DNA of 64,000 nucleotides from Rhizomonospora bruguierae (GCF_018397995.1 NZ_BBQH01000025.1:1-64000), one strand, 5' to 3'. Numbered from the stretch's first letter, positions 48,217 to 57,326 are shown. Notes: generated by a model from the sequence alone, not told the origin. Program-made: numbers and translations.

Positions 48217-49259
48217 TCCGCTCCCGGTGGGGCCGGCGATTCGCGCCGGACGTCGGCCAGAGTCTGCACGAAATCATCCGTGGTCGCTGTGTCCCGCACC
48301 GCAATCCGGAGCCAGTCCGGGCCCAACCCGGGGAACGTGTCACCGCGGCGCACCGCGTACCCCCGCTCCCGCAACCGCTCCCGGACCCGCGCGGCACCCG
48401 CCAGCCGGACCAGGACGAACGAACTGGCGGGCCGGCCGGCGACGGCGACACCCTGCGCGCGCAGCCGCTTCACCAGGTGGTCGCGGTCGGCGGCCAGGCG
48501 GTGGGCGATCTCCCGCTCGGCCGCGACCGCCGCCGGGCTGGCGCACGCCCGCGCGGCCGCCAGCGCCGGCGTCGACACGGCCCACAGCGGTTGGACCGCC
48601 CTCAGCCGCGCCAGCAGGTCGGCCGCACCGAGCACGTAGCCGACCCGGAGGCCGGCCAGCCCCCACGTCTTGGTGAGGCTGCGGACGACCAGCAGGCCGG
48701 GCAGGTCCCGCCGGCCGGCGAGCGACTCGGGTTCGCCGGGCACGGTGTCGGCGAACGCCTCGTCCACCACGAGGACCCGGCCCGGCCGGGCGAGCGAGGC
48801 GACCGCCGCCGCCGGGTGCAGGACGGACGTCGGGTTCGTGGGGTTGCCCAGCACCACGAGGTCGGCGTCCCCGGGTACCGCGGCAGGGTCGAGCCGGAAG
48901 CCGTCGGCCGCGCGGAGGATGACCCGCTCGACGGCCCGCCCCGCGCGACGCAGGGCGGCCTCCGGCTCGGTGAACTGCGGGTGGACGACCACCGGCCGGT
49001 TGGCCGGCAGCGCCCGCGCCAGCAGCACGAACGCCTCGGCCGCGCCGGCGGTGAGCAGCACCTCGTCGGCCGGGCGGGCGTGGCGGGCCGCGACGGCCGC
49101 GGTTGCCGGCGCCGGGTCGGGGTACCGGGCCAGCGCGGCGAGGGAGGCCGCGACCGGCCCGGCCAGCCAGGGCGGCGGCGGGTCGGCGCGCACGTTCACC
49201 GCGAGGTCCACCAGGCCGGGCGCGGCCTCGACGTCGCCGTGGTGGTTCAGGTCGACCAT
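48213..49259 (-). CDS. cobC: threonine-phosphate decarboxylase CobC-type aminotransferase
   Basis: 348 residues, fold-type I PLP enzyme. LVDLAVNVRADPPPPWL and LARYPDPAPATAAVAARH open the fold, LVVLGNPTNPTSVL and VLVVDEAFADTVPGE hold PLP contacts, and VRSLTKTWGLAGLRVGYVLG carries the pyridoxal lysine. The family (compare Rv2231c) makes aminopropanol phosphate for the cobinamide linker. ATG 49259 gives MVDLNHHGD. First gene of the cobC-cobT-cysG operon. Confidence 0.9.
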   Translation of the reverse strand: MVDLNHHGDVEAAPGLVDLAVNVRADPPPPWLAGPVAASLAALARYPDPAPATAAVAARHARPADEVLLTAGAAEAFVLLARALPANRPVVVHPQFTEPEAALRRAGRAVERVILRAADGFRLDPAAVPGDADLVVLGNPTNPTSVLHPAAAVASLARPGRVLVVDEAFADTVPGEPESLAGRRDLPGLLVVRSLTKTWGLAGLRVGYVLGAADLLARLRAVQPLWAVSTPALAAARACASPAAVAAEREIAHRLAADRDHLVKRLRAQGVAVAGRPASSFVLVRLAGAARVRERLRERGYAVRRGDTFPGLGPDWLRIAVRDTATTDDFVQTLADVRRESPAPPGAE

Positions 49260-49283
49260 GAACACTCCCCGCGAGGTGCCGGT

Positions 49284-49317
49284 TCGCCGGCCTGGACGGC
49301 TCGCCGGCCTGGACGGC
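49284..49317. repeat. 17-bp tandem duplication
   Basis: TCGCCGGCCTGGACGGC occurs twice in tandem (49284-49300, 49301-49317) in the 224-base gap between the divergent cobC and penicillin-binding protein genes. I looked for a cobalamin riboswitch there and saw none. Confidence 0.7.
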
Positions 49318-49483
49318 TCAGCCTCCGGCCGGGACAGGCCCGGCTGGAGTTCAGCCTTCCGGGGTGTGCCGGTCCACCGGCGGGGAAGGCCCAGCCGCTG
49401 ATCCTCCCCCGCGCGGGGTGAGTGACGGGCGACGGGTGGCCGAACCGCTGCGCGCGTTTTGGGGCAAAGCCTACCTTCAGGAC

Positions 49484-51550
49484 ATGGCACGCATACGGCG
49501 GCTCGGACCGGCGGTGCGGATCGGCCTGATCGCCGGCGTCCTCGTCGCGGCGCTGGCGTTCCCGCTGGCCGCCCTGGCCGGCATCGGGATCGTGGACACC
49601 GGCCGCGGACTCAACGGCATCCCCACCGAACTGACCGTCTCCCCGCCCGCGCAGACCAGCTACGTGTACGCCGCCGACGGCCGCACCCTGCTCACCGCGT
49701 TCTACGAGGAGAACCGGCACGACGTGCCGCTGGACGCGGTCGCCCAGGACATGCAGCACGCCATCATCGCCGCCGAGGACGCCCGCTTCTACCAGCACCA
49801 CGGCGTCGACGCCCGCGGCGTGGCCCGCGCGTTCGTGGCGAACCAGAAATCCGGCGGCGTCTCCCAGGGCGGTTCGACCCTGACCATGCAGTACGTGCGG
49901 CTGGCGCTGCAGAACAGCGCCCGCACCCCGGCCGAGATCACCGCCGCGACGCAGCAGACCGCCCCCCGCAAGGCCCGGGAGATGCGGCTCGCCATCGAAC
50001 TGGAGAAGCACACCTCCAAGGCCGAGATCCTCTCCCGCTACCTCAACGCCGCCTACTTCGGCCACCGCGCGTACGGCATCTACGCCGCCTCGCAGGTCTT
50101 CTTCTCCAAGCCACCCAGCGACCTCACCATCGCCGAGTCGGCCACGCTCGCCGGCCTGGTCAAGGCGCCCACCGACTTCGACCCCGCCAGCCAGGACCAG
50201 GGCCCGGCGCGGGACCGCCGCAACTACATCATCGACAAGATGGCCGAACTGAAGTACATCAGCCCCGCCCAGGCCGACCAGGCCAAGCGCGAGCCCATCC
50301 GCCTGCGCCTGAGCAGCCCGCCCAACGACTGCGTCTCGATCCCCGGCGGGCTGCGCGACTACGGCTACTTCTGCGACATCTTCCGCAACTGGTGGCTGCG
50401 CCAGCCCGCGTTCGGGAAGAACTCCCTCGAACGCGAGGAGCAACTGCGCCGGGGCGGGTACCGCGTCGTCACCTCGATCGACGCGAAGGCCCAGGCCGCC
50501 GCCACCGCCGCCGTGCAGCGCCAGCAGGCCAGCGACAGCAACCTCGCCATGGGCGTGGTCGTCGTCGAACCCGGCACCGGACGCATCCGCGCCGCCGCCC
50601 TCAACCGGGTCTATTCGCTGGAGCCCGGGCGCGCCAACACCGTCAACCCGCTGCTCGGCGGCGGCGACATCCCCGGGTACCAGGCGGGCTCCACCTTCAA
50701 GATGTTCACGATGCTCGCGGCGCTGGAGCACGGGATGCCGCTGTCCACCTCGTACAACTCGCCGATGCAGTACCGATCCAAGTACCGGATAGGTTGGGGC
50801 CAGTACAACACCTGCGGCAGCTACTGGTGCCCGAAGAACGCCAGCAAGGAGATGACCGGCGACCGCAACATGTGGAGCGGCTTCGGCGAGTCGGTGAACA
50901 CCTACTTCGTCCAACTGGAGGAGAAGGTCGGCGCGGACAACGCGGTCAAGATGGCCGAACGCCTGGGGCTGCGGTGGCGCACGGACGTCGACTCCCGGCT
51001 CGCCGAGCCGCGTCACGCCAAGAACTGGGGCTCCTTCACGCTCGGCGTCTCCAGCACCACCCCCCTGGAGATGGCGAACGCGTACGCCGCCGTGGCCGCC
51101 GACGGCCGCTACTGCGCGGCGACCCCCGTCGTGTCCATCACCGGACCCGACGGCCGCCCGGTCTCCGCCGGCCAACCCCAGTGCCAGCAGGTCGTTTCCT
51201 CCGGCGTCGCCCGCGCCGCCACCGACGCCGCCCGCTGCGTCACCGGCTACGGCGCCGCCGCCGGCGGCTGCGGCAGCTGGTCCACCGGAACCGGCATCTA
51301 CCGCGCCGTCGGCCGCCCCGTCGCCGGCAAGACCGGCACCACCGACAACGACCGCTCCGCCTGGTTCGTCGGCTACACCCCGGACCTGGCCGCCGCCGGC
51401 TTCATCGCCGACCCCGACAACCCCAACAGCACCGTCGGCGGCGCGACGGAGGCACCGGGCGTCGCGGTCGCGGAAACCCTCCGCGGCGCCTCCGCCGGAA
51501 CCCCCGCCCACGACTTCAAACCACCCCCCGGGCGTCTCGTCTCCCGCTGA
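49484..51550 (+). CDS. class A penicillin-binding protein
   Basis: 688 residues. An N-terminal membrane helix (IGLIAGVLVAALAFPLAALA) is followed by a GT51 glycosyltransferase domain (AAEDARFYQHHGVDARG, GGSTLTMQYVRLALQNSA) and a transpeptidase domain with Ser403-x-x-Lys406 (GSTFKMF), SVN, and KTG at 616-618 (AGKTGTTDNDRSAWFVGY). It polymerises and cross-links peptidoglycan on the outer side of the membrane. No PASTA domain follows. ATG 49484 starts with RIRR just before the helix. The stop is followed by a tandem repeat array. Confidence 0.95.
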   Translation: MARIRRLGPAVRIGLIAGVLVAALAFPLAALAGIGIVDTGRGLNGIPTELTVSPPAQTSYVYAADGRTLLTAFYEENRHDVPLDAVAQDMQHAIIAAEDARFYQHHGVDARGVARAFVANQKSGGVSQGGSTLTMQYVRLALQNSARTPAEITAATQQTAPRKAREMRLAIELEKHTSKAEILSRYLNAAYFGHRAYGIYAASQVFFSKPPSDLTIAESATLAGLVKAPTDFDPASQDQGPARDRRNYIIDKMAELKYISPAQADQAKREPIRLRLSSPPNDCVSIPGGLRDYGYFCDIFRNWWLRQPAFGKNSLEREEQLRRGGYRVVTSIDAKAQAAATAAVQRQQASDSNLAMGVVVVEPGTGRIRAAALNRVYSLEPGRANTVNPLLGGGDIPGYQAGSTFKMFTMLAALEHGMPLSTSYNSPMQYRSKYRIGWGQYNTCGSYWCPKNASKEMTGDRNMWSGFGESVNTYFVQLEEKVGADNAVKMAERLGLRWRTDVDSRLAEPRHAKNWGSFTLGVSSTTPLEMANAYAAVAADGRYCAATPVVSITGPDGRPVSAGQPQCQQVVSSGVARAATDAARCVTGYGAAAGGCGSWSTGTGIYRAVGRPVAGKTGTTDNDRSAWFVGYTPDLAAAGFIADPDNPNSTVGGATEAPGVAVAETLRGASAGTPAHDFKPPPGRLVSR

Positions 51551-51578
51551 CCCCCGCACCGCCAGCCCGGCGCTGCAG

Positions 51579-51674
51579 GCCCCGCGCCGCTGTGGCCCCG
51601 CGCCGCTGTGGCCCCGCGCCGCTGTGGCCCCGCGCCGCTGTGGCCCCGCGCCGCTGTGGCCCCGCGCCGCTGTG
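51579..51674. repeat. six perfect 16-bp tandem repeats
   Basis: The unit GCCCCGCGCCGCTGTG is repeated without change six times (starts at 51579, 51595, 51611, 51627, 51643 and 51659). Degenerate half copies run on to about 51715 (GCCGTGGGCC). It lies between the convergent stops of the penicillin-binding protein gene and a GNAT gene. The unit can form a short GC-rich hairpin with its neighbour. The unit length is not a multiple of three, so it is not selected as protein repeat. Confidence 0.95.
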
Positions 51675-51736
51675 GGCCACGCGCCGTGGGCCGTGGGCCG
51701 CGCCCTGTGGGCCGGGGCGGCCTGCGCCGTCGTGGG

Positions 51737-52306
51737 TCAGCGCAGGTCGGCGGTGACGAAGGACCAGACCTCCAGGTCGGTGCGGCCGCTCAGCACGTGA
51801 CCGGCGTTGCGCAGCAGCCCCTCGTAGGTGAAGCCGGCCTTCTCCGCGACCCGCCGGGACGCCGTGTTGCCCGGCGCCACCCGCAGTTCGACGCGCTGGA
51901 AGCCGTGCTCGCCGAGCAGCGCGATCGCCACGACCACCACCGCCTCGGCGGCCAGCCCGTACCCGCGTACCTCCGCCGCCACCGCGCACCCGATCTCGGT
52001 GACCCGGGCGACCCGGTCCGTGCGCTTGGTCCAGACGCAGCCGATCAGCCGGTCGTCCTCCCGCCGGACGATCTCGTAGTGGTCGCCGGCTCCGCTGTCC
52101 CGCCGCTCGGCGGCCAGTTCGGTGCACCACGCCCTGGCATCGACGTCGCCGTGCTCGGGCGGCACCGGCAGCCAGCGGCGGGTCTGCCGGTCCGCGAAGA
52201 TCTCGGTGACGAGCTTGGTGTCGGCCGGCTCGACCCGGCGCACATGCAGCCGGGGCGTCCCGACGGTCAGCGCCGGGAACGGCCGGACCGGGACGGCGCC
52301 GCTCAT
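51737..52306 (-). CDS. GNAT acetyltransferase, RimJ/RimL type
   Basis: 189 residues. LTVGTPRLHVRRVEPADTKL at the start, the acetyl-CoA loop AAEVRGYGLAAEAVVVVAIA, and ELRVAPGNTASRRVAEKAGF are the RimJ/RimL-type signature. Targets may be a protein N-terminus or a small molecule. The start overlaps the cobB stop by one base (TGATG), so it is translated as part of the cobB message, though it has no clear link with cobalamin. Confidence 0.9.
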   Translation of the reverse strand: MSGAVPVRPFPALTVGTPRLHVRRVEPADTKLVTEIFADRQTRRWLPVPPEHGDVDARAWCTELAAERRDSGAGDHYEIVRREDDRLIGCVWTKRTDRVARVTEIGCAVAAEVRGYGLAAEAVVVVAIALLGEHGFQRVELRVAPGNTASRRVAEKAGFTYEGLLRNAGHVLSGRTDLEVWSFVTADLR

Positions 52307-53811
52307 CACGCCACCTCGGTGGGGTGGCCGCCGACCGGGGCGCGGCCGGTCGCGCGCCGGGCGATCGGGATGATCGTGGTGGGCACGCTCTCGACGGCGT
52401 GTCGGGCGCTCTCGGGCGACGCCGCCTGCCGGGCCGCCTGCCGGGCGGCCACGACGACCCGCTGCGCCAGCCCCGGCACCGCCACCCAGTGCAACCGGAG
52501 CTGCGACGCGTACACCCGGCGCTCGATGAAGCCCTCCGGCGGGCCGCCGGCCCACGTCCACGCCGGCTGCGCGCCCGCGCGGGGCGCCACGACCGCCCGG
52601 TGATGCTTGTACCCGACCAGCCGCGTTCCGGCCGGCGCGACCGGTGACGGGCCGTGCGCGGTCGCCTCCCGGTACCCGACGACCAGGTGGTCGGTGTTGT
52701 GCGCGGTGGCGTCGAGCACCCCGCACATGGGCAGCCCGTCCAGTTCGCGGGCGAGCCACAGCAGCCCGGCGCCCTCGGCGACCACCGGCGCCCCGGAGCC
52801 GGCCAGCTCCGCGACCGACCGGCGCAGCCGCACGTTGGCCGACAGTTCGGCCGCGTATGCCTCGGGCAGCGCGTCCCCGATGATCAGCCCCGCGGTGCCC
52901 GGCGGCAGCGCCTCGTCGCGCAGCGGGTCCACCGGCATGATCCGGGCGCCCGCCGCGGCGAGCAGTTCGGCGGTCTCCGGATACCCGTACTCCAGGTCCG
53001 GGCCGCCCGCGACGGCCAGCACCGGTGGCCGGGCCACGACGTCGAGGGTCTCCTCCTCGGCGCGGGCGCCGTGCGGGCTCCACGCCTCGACCGCCAGCCG
53101 CGGCGCCGATCGCGCCAGCCCCAGCACCCGCTCGACGTCCACCGACCCCTCGATGATCTCCCCGAGCCGCCGCACCGCCCGCGCCGCGTCGGCCGCCCGC
53201 CGCGCCACCGGCTCCACGCCGAGGTGTCGGCCGGGCAGCCCGGCCTGCGCCGCCTCGGCCACCAGATCCCGGTGCAGGACGCCGAGCACCGGCACGCCGA
53301 TGTCGTCCATCGCGTCCCGCAGCAGTTCCTCGTGCCGCTCGGACGTCACCCGGTTGAGCACCACGCCGCCGAGCCAGACAAGCTCGTCGAAGGCGCGGAA
53401 GCCGTGCACCATCGCGGCCACCGACTGCCCCATGGCCGCCACGTCGATGACCAGCACCACGGGTGCCCGCAGCGCCGTGGCCACGCCGGCGGTGGAGTCC
53501 GCATCCGACTCCTCGGCCAGCGCGTCGTACAGGCCCATGGTGCCCTCGACCACCGCGACGTCCGCGCCGGCGGCGGCGTGCGCGAACAGCGGCGCGATGC
53601 GGCGCTGCCCCAGCAGCCGGGGGTCGAGATTGCGCGCCCGACGCTGCGCCGCCAGGCCCAGGTAGGCGGCGTCGGTGTGGTCGGGACCCACCTTGCAGCC
53701 GGCCGCGGCGAGCCCGCGCGCGGTGAACGCGGCGAGCAGGCCGATGGCGACCGCGCTCTTGCCGTGCCCGGCCGACGGCGCGCTCACCACGATGCGTGGG
53801 ACGGCGGTCAT
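52306..53811 (-). CDS. cobB: cobyrinate a,c-diamide synthase; glutaminase cysteine absent
   Basis: 501 residues. The N-terminal ATP-binding domain is normal: IVVSAPSAGHGKSAVAIGLL, CKVGPDHTDAAYLG, VEGTMGLYDA. The C-terminal class I glutaminase-like domain reads VVAEGAGLLWLARELDGLPM where the family has AEC(G/A)GL: position 347 is Gly (codon GGC at 52771-52773 on the plus strand as gcc). A one-base change from TGC would explain it. The enzyme amidates cobyrinate at carboxylates a and c; without the cysteine it would need free ammonia. Length and other motifs are normal. It leads an overlapping pair with the GNAT gene. Confidence 0.93.
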   Translation of the reverse strand: MTAVPRIVVSAPSAGHGKSAVAIGLLAAFTARGLAAAGCKVGPDHTDAAYLGLAAQRRARNLDPRLLGQRRIAPLFAHAAAGADVAVVEGTMGLYDALAEESDADSTAGVATALRAPVVLVIDVAAMGQSVAAMVHGFRAFDELVWLGGVVLNRVTSERHEELLRDAMDDIGVPVLGVLHRDLVAEAAQAGLPGRHLGVEPVARRAADAARAVRRLGEIIEGSVDVERVLGLARSAPRLAVEAWSPHGARAEEETLDVVARPPVLAVAGGPDLEYGYPETAELLAAAGARIMPVDPLRDEALPPGTAGLIIGDALPEAYAAELSANVRLRRSVAELAGSGAPVVAEGAGLLWLARELDGLPMCGVLDATAHNTDHLVVGYREATAHGPSPVAPAGTRLVGYKHHRAVVAPRAGAQPAWTWAGGPPEGFIERRVYASQLRLHWVAVPGLAQRVVVAARQAARQAASPESARHAVESVPTTIIPIARRATGRAPVGGHPTEVA

Positions 53812-53963
53812 CGGCTGCTCCTCGGGCGGACTCCAGTTCTGCTCGCCGCCGCGACATTACCCGGACCTTACGACACCCGCCGGGCACCGTGCCGCCCCCG
53901 TTCGGGGGATCGGCCGACCGGGTGGCCGGCGGTCCGGGGACCCGCCGCGGGTAGCCTTCGAGC

Positions 53964-54797
53964 GTGTACCGGTTTCTGCTGTCCGCCCGCTGGCTCGGCG
54001 GCGCGCTGCTGTCGCTCGTCGCGGTGGGCGTGATGGTGCTGCTCGGCCTCTGGCAACTGGACCGGTACCAGGCCCGCCACGCGATCAACGAGCGGATCGA
54101 CGCGGCCAGCGCCGGTGCGCCGGCCCCGCTGCCCGGCCCCCTGCCGCCGCCGGGCCGCGACCCCGGCACCGTCGCGCCGCCACCGTCGCCGAGCGCCGCC
54201 TGGCAGAAGGTCAGCGCCACCGGCCGGTACGACGAGAGCCACCAGATCCTGGTCCGCGCCCGCACGGTCGACGGGCAGGTGGGCTTCGAGATCGTGACGC
54301 CGCTGGTCCTCGGGGACGGCTCCGCGATCCTCGTGGACCGGGGGTGGGTGCCCGTCCCGTCCACCGGGGACGCGATGGCCGTGCCCACGGTCCCGCCCGC
54401 CCCGGCGGGGCAGGTCACCGTCGTCGGGCGCGTGCACCCGTCGGAGAGCCGCCCGGGGCGCGTGGACGTCCGCGACGGCCGCATCGAGGTGCGCCGGATC
54501 GGTGTCCCTCAACTCGCCGAGAAGCTGCCCTACCCGCTCTACTCGGCGTACCTGCTGGCCGAGCCGGTGGAAAAGGGTTTCACCGCGATTCCGATCGGCC
54601 ACGAGAACGACTGGCAGAACGCCGCGTACGTATTCCAGTGGTGGCTGTTCGCGCTGCTGGTGCCGGTGGGCTTCTGGTACGTGGCCCGGCAGAAGGCGCA
54701 CGGCGGCCCACCGGACCGCCTGGCACCGCCCCGTGACCGCCTCTCCCCCGCACCCGCGGATGCCCGCGCGCACTCGGAGGCAGCGCCACCCGTGTAG
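53964..54797 (+). CDS. SURF1-family cytochrome oxidase assembly protein
   Basis: 277 residues with a membrane helix at each end (LGGALLSLVAVGVMVLLGLW near residue 22; VFQWWLFALLVPVGFWYVAR near 235) and an outer loop between, the SURF1 pattern. QLDRYQARHAINERID, ILVDRGWVPVPS and HENDWQNAAYVFQWW are conserved family stretches. SURF1 helps insert haem a in aa3-type cytochrome c oxidase. The start codon is GTG. No oxidase genes are adjacent. Confidence 0.93.
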   Translation: MYRFLLSARWLGGALLSLVAVGVMVLLGLWQLDRYQARHAINERIDAASAGAPAPLPGPLPPPGRDPGTVAPPPSPSAAWQKVSATGRYDESHQILVRARTVDGQVGFEIVTPLVLGDGSAILVDRGWVPVPSTGDAMAVPTVPPAPAGQVTVVGRVHPSESRPGRVDVRDGRIEVRRIGVPQLAEKLPYPLYSAYLLAEPVEKGFTAIPIGHENDWQNAAYVFQWWLFALLVPVGFWYVARQKAHGGPPDRLAPPRDRLSPAPADARAHSEAAPPV

Positions 54798-54992
54798 GCC
54801 CACTCGCACCCGAGGTCCGCCCCGCCCGCGCGGGTTGCCGCCCCGCGCCCGAGGGTTGCCTGGGCGGGCGGCTACGGCACCAGCCCTGGCGTGCGTGCCG
54901 CGAAGGCGGCAGCACTACCCAAGCAGCATTGAGGTTTGACGCCCCGGTGCGCCCGCGAGGACGGTGGCACCCGATCGGGTTAGGGTGCCCGC

Positions 54993-55715
54993 ATGACGGA
55001 CGCGGACGCCAGCGGCACCCCGGCCCCCGAGCCCCGCGACGCGACATCGGAGGCGGCGCCGACCGCTGCCGGGCCCTCGTCGCCGTTCGGCGACTGGCCC
55101 GCCGCCCCACCCGAGCCGAGAAGCGCTCTGGCGCCCGACCCCGGAGCTCTGCCCGGTGGCCCCCTGTGGGACGCGCCCCCGATCCCGCCCGCCCCGGTGG
55201 TGCCGGCCCCGGCCGTGCTTCCGAGCACTTTGGGCGGGCCCGGGGCCGCGGGCGCGCCCAGCGCCGCGGGCGTGCCCGGGGCTCCAAGCGTGCCTGGACC
55301 CCGAAGCGTGCCCGGGGCCGCGGGCGCGCCTGGCGGCGCCGCGTCCGCGCCTCCGGCGGGTGACGGCCCGGTGATTGCCCGGATCGGCGAACTCGCGGTC
55401 ACCTCGTCCACGGTGTACACGCCGGCCGGCCCGATTCCCCTGGCCGGCTCGACGTGGCAGGTCAGCGACCAATGGATGACCGAGCAGAAGACGGCGACCT
55501 GGGCGGTTGTCGTGGCGATCCTCGGTTTCTGCGTGGTTGGCCCGTTCAGCCTCCTGTTCCTGCTCGTGAGGCAGAGCACCTACCGCGGAACCGTGCAGGT
55601 GGTGCTCACCAACGGCCAGCGCCAGTACGTGGCGCGGATCCCTGTCGCCGCGCCGGCCGGAGTGCAGCAGGTCCACCAGCAGGTGAACTATGTGCGGTCA
55701 CTCGCCGCCCTGTGA
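54993..55715 (+). CDS. Pro/Gly/Ala-rich protein with one membrane helix
   Basis: 240 residues. The first 120 are low complexity, with repeats of the type GAPSVPGPRSVPGAAGAPGG. The ordered part starts IARIGELAVTSSTVYTPAGP, followed by GSTWQVSDQWMTEQKTATWA, one hydrophobic segment (VVVAILGFCVVGPFSLLFLL) and STYRGTVQVVLTNGQRQYVA. I recognise no named family. The last 18 bases overlap the convergent ligase gene. Confidence 0.8.
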   Translation: MTDADASGTPAPEPRDATSEAAPTAAGPSSPFGDWPAAPPEPRSALAPDPGALPGGPLWDAPPIPPAPVVPAPAVLPSTLGGPGAAGAPSAAGVPGAPSVPGPRSVPGAAGAPGGAASAPPAGDGPVIARIGELAVTSSTVYTPAGPIPLAGSTWQVSDQWMTEQKTATWAVVVAILGFCVVGPFSLLFLLVRQSTYRGTVQVVLTNGQRQYVARIPVAAPAGVQQVHQQVNYVRSLAAL

Positions 55716-57326
55716 GCCACCGTGTGGTCTGCTCTCCGGCCCGCCGGGTGAGCCGCCCTCGGCCGCCTCGGAGGGCCGGCCGCGGTGGATCGCGTGCACC
55801 ATGTCGATCGTGTCCGCCTCGGCGGCGCTCTTGTCGTGCCGGTAGCGGATGACCCGGGCGAACCGCAGCGCCACGCCGCCGGGGTAGCGGGGGCTGCTCT
55901 GCACGCCGTCGAAGGCGACCTCGACGACCTGCTCCGGCCGGACCTTGACCAGCCACTCGTTCCGCTCGACGGCCAACCCCAGGAACCGCTCGGTCTGCCA
56001 GCGCAGCAGTTCGTCGGTGAGCCCCTTGAACGTCTTGCCGAGCATGACGAAGCCGCCGGTGTGCGGGTCGCGGGCGCCGAGGTGCAGGTTCGACAGCCAG
56101 CCCCGCCGCCGGCCGTGCCCCCACTCCACGGCGAGCACCACCAGGTCGAGCGTGTGTCGGGGCTTAACTTTGATCCACGCCCCGCCGCGCCGGCCCACGT
56201 CGTACGGCGCGTGCGGCGCCTTGACGACCACCCCTTCCTGGCCGCCGTCCACCGCCGCCGCGAACGCGGCCGCCGCCTCCTCCACGCCCTTCACCTCGGT
56301 ACGCGGGACGATCAGCTCGCCGGGTAACGCGTCGGCGAGCGCGGACCACCGTTCGGCGCCGGGTCGGTCGAGCAGGTTGGCGCCGTCGAGGTGCAACACG
56401 TCAAAGAAGTACGGGGTGAGGCCCGTGCCGGTGGGCGCCTCGGGCCGCGGCGCGTTCTTCATGGCTCGCCGCGCCCCGCGCGTGGCGGCCCGGCTGGATG
56501 TCTCCTGGAACGGGCGCGGTCGCCCGGCCTTGTCCAGCATCATCGCCTCGCCGTCCAGCACCAGTTCCCGGGCCGGTAGCGCGCGGACCGCCGCCACCAC
56601 CTCGGGCAGGCGCAGCGTGATGTCGTCCAGGCTGCGGGTGAACACCGCCACCTCCTCCCCGGATCGGTGCACCTGGATGCGGATGCCGTCCAGCTTGGCG
56701 TCGACCATCGCGGGTGCCCCGGTGACCGACAGCGCCTCGTCGAGGCTGGCGGCGCTGGCGGCGAGCATCGGCGCCAGCGGCCGACCCACCCGCAACGTGA
56801 ACTCGCCGAGCGCCGCCGCGCCCCCGGTCAGCGCCGCCACCGCCACCTCCTTCAGGTCCCCGGCGAGCAGCAGCGCGCGCCGCACCGATGCCGCCGGCAC
56901 CTCGGCCGCCCTGGCGATCGCGTCGGCCAGCAGGCCGGCCTGTGCCCCCTGCCGCAGTTCCCCGCTGAACAACCCGGTGAGCAGCCGCTGCTCGTCGGCG
57001 GTGGCCGCCGCGTACAGCCGGTTCAGCAACTCCCGCCGCCGCGCCTGCGACCCGACGCCCGCCACCACGGAGATCTCGCCGATGGCGTGGTCCACGGCCG
57101 CGACGGTGAGGCTGGGCTGCTCCGCGGGCGGCGGGGTCTCCCGCAGGCTGGCCCAGCCGACGCCGGTCTGCCGCTGGCGCAGCTCGCCGGCCAGGTACCC
57201 GGCCCCGGGCGCGATCTCCTCCGGCGCCAATCCCCGCAACGCGCGGGCCAACAGCTCCACCTTCGCCAGCCGCCCGGACCGGGCGGCGACGGCGGCCGAC
57301 GTGGCCGCGACCTCCGCGAACAGCAC
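55698..57326 (-). CDS. ligB: ATP-dependent DNA ligase (LigB type)
   Basis: 542 residues. The N-terminal DNA-binding domain is followed by the nucleotidyltransferase core with motif I at Lys211 (DAKLDGIRIQVHR), motif III (LVLDGEAMM), motif IV (EGVVVKAP) and motif V (AWIKVKPRH). An OB domain with WLSNLHLGARDPHTGGF follows. It resembles Mycobacterium LigB (Rv3062), a non-essential repair ligase. No Ku or LigD genes are adjacent. The last 30 residues are Gly/Ser-rich. Confidence 0.95.
   Translation of the reverse strand: MLFAEVAATSAAVAARSGRLAKVELLARALRGLAPEEIAPGAGYLAGELRQRQTGVGWASLRETPPPAEQPSLTVAAVDHAIGEISVVAGVGSQARRRELLNRLYAAATADEQRLLTGLFSGELRQGAQAGLLADAIARAAEVPAASVRRALLLAGDLKEVAVAALTGGAAALGEFTLRVGRPLAPMLAASAASLDEALSVTGAPAMVDAKLDGIRIQVHRSGEEVAVFTRSLDDITLRLPEVVAAVRALPARELVLDGEAMMLDKAGRPRPFQETSSRAATRGARRAMKNAPRPEAPTGTGLTPYFFDVLHLDGANLLDRPGAERWSALADALPGELIVPRTEVKGVEEAAAAFAAAVDGGQEGVVVKAPHAPYDVGRRGGAWIKVKPRHTLDLVVLAVEWGHGRRRGWLSNLHLGARDPHTGGFVMLGKTFKGLTDELLRWQTERFLGLAVERNEWLVKVRPEQVVEVAFDGVQSSPRYPGGVALRFARVIRYRHDKSAAEADTIDMVHAIHRGRPSEAAEGGSPGGPESRPHGGSQGGE

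Noticed and set aside
47047-48639. 530-codon plus-strand frame over cobT and cobC
   Set aside because: Antisense shadow; the minus strand holds clear cobT and cobC genes with four-base overlaps.
49260-49483. Cobalamin riboswitch before cobC
   Set aside because: Reading the minus strand I found no B12-box-like stretch or the usual long leader; a covariance search would be needed to settle it.
49247-51559. 770-codon frame antisense to the penicillin-binding protein gene
   Set aside because: It is Gly/Val/Arg-rich with no motif, while the plus strand holds a complete class A PBP.
51579-51674. 16-bp repeats as a CRISPR array
   Set aside because: The units are directly tandem with no spacers, too short, and no cas genes are present.
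49459-51756. 765-codon Arg/His/Pro-rich plus-strand frame
   Set aside because: Out-of-frame shadow of the same PBP gene.
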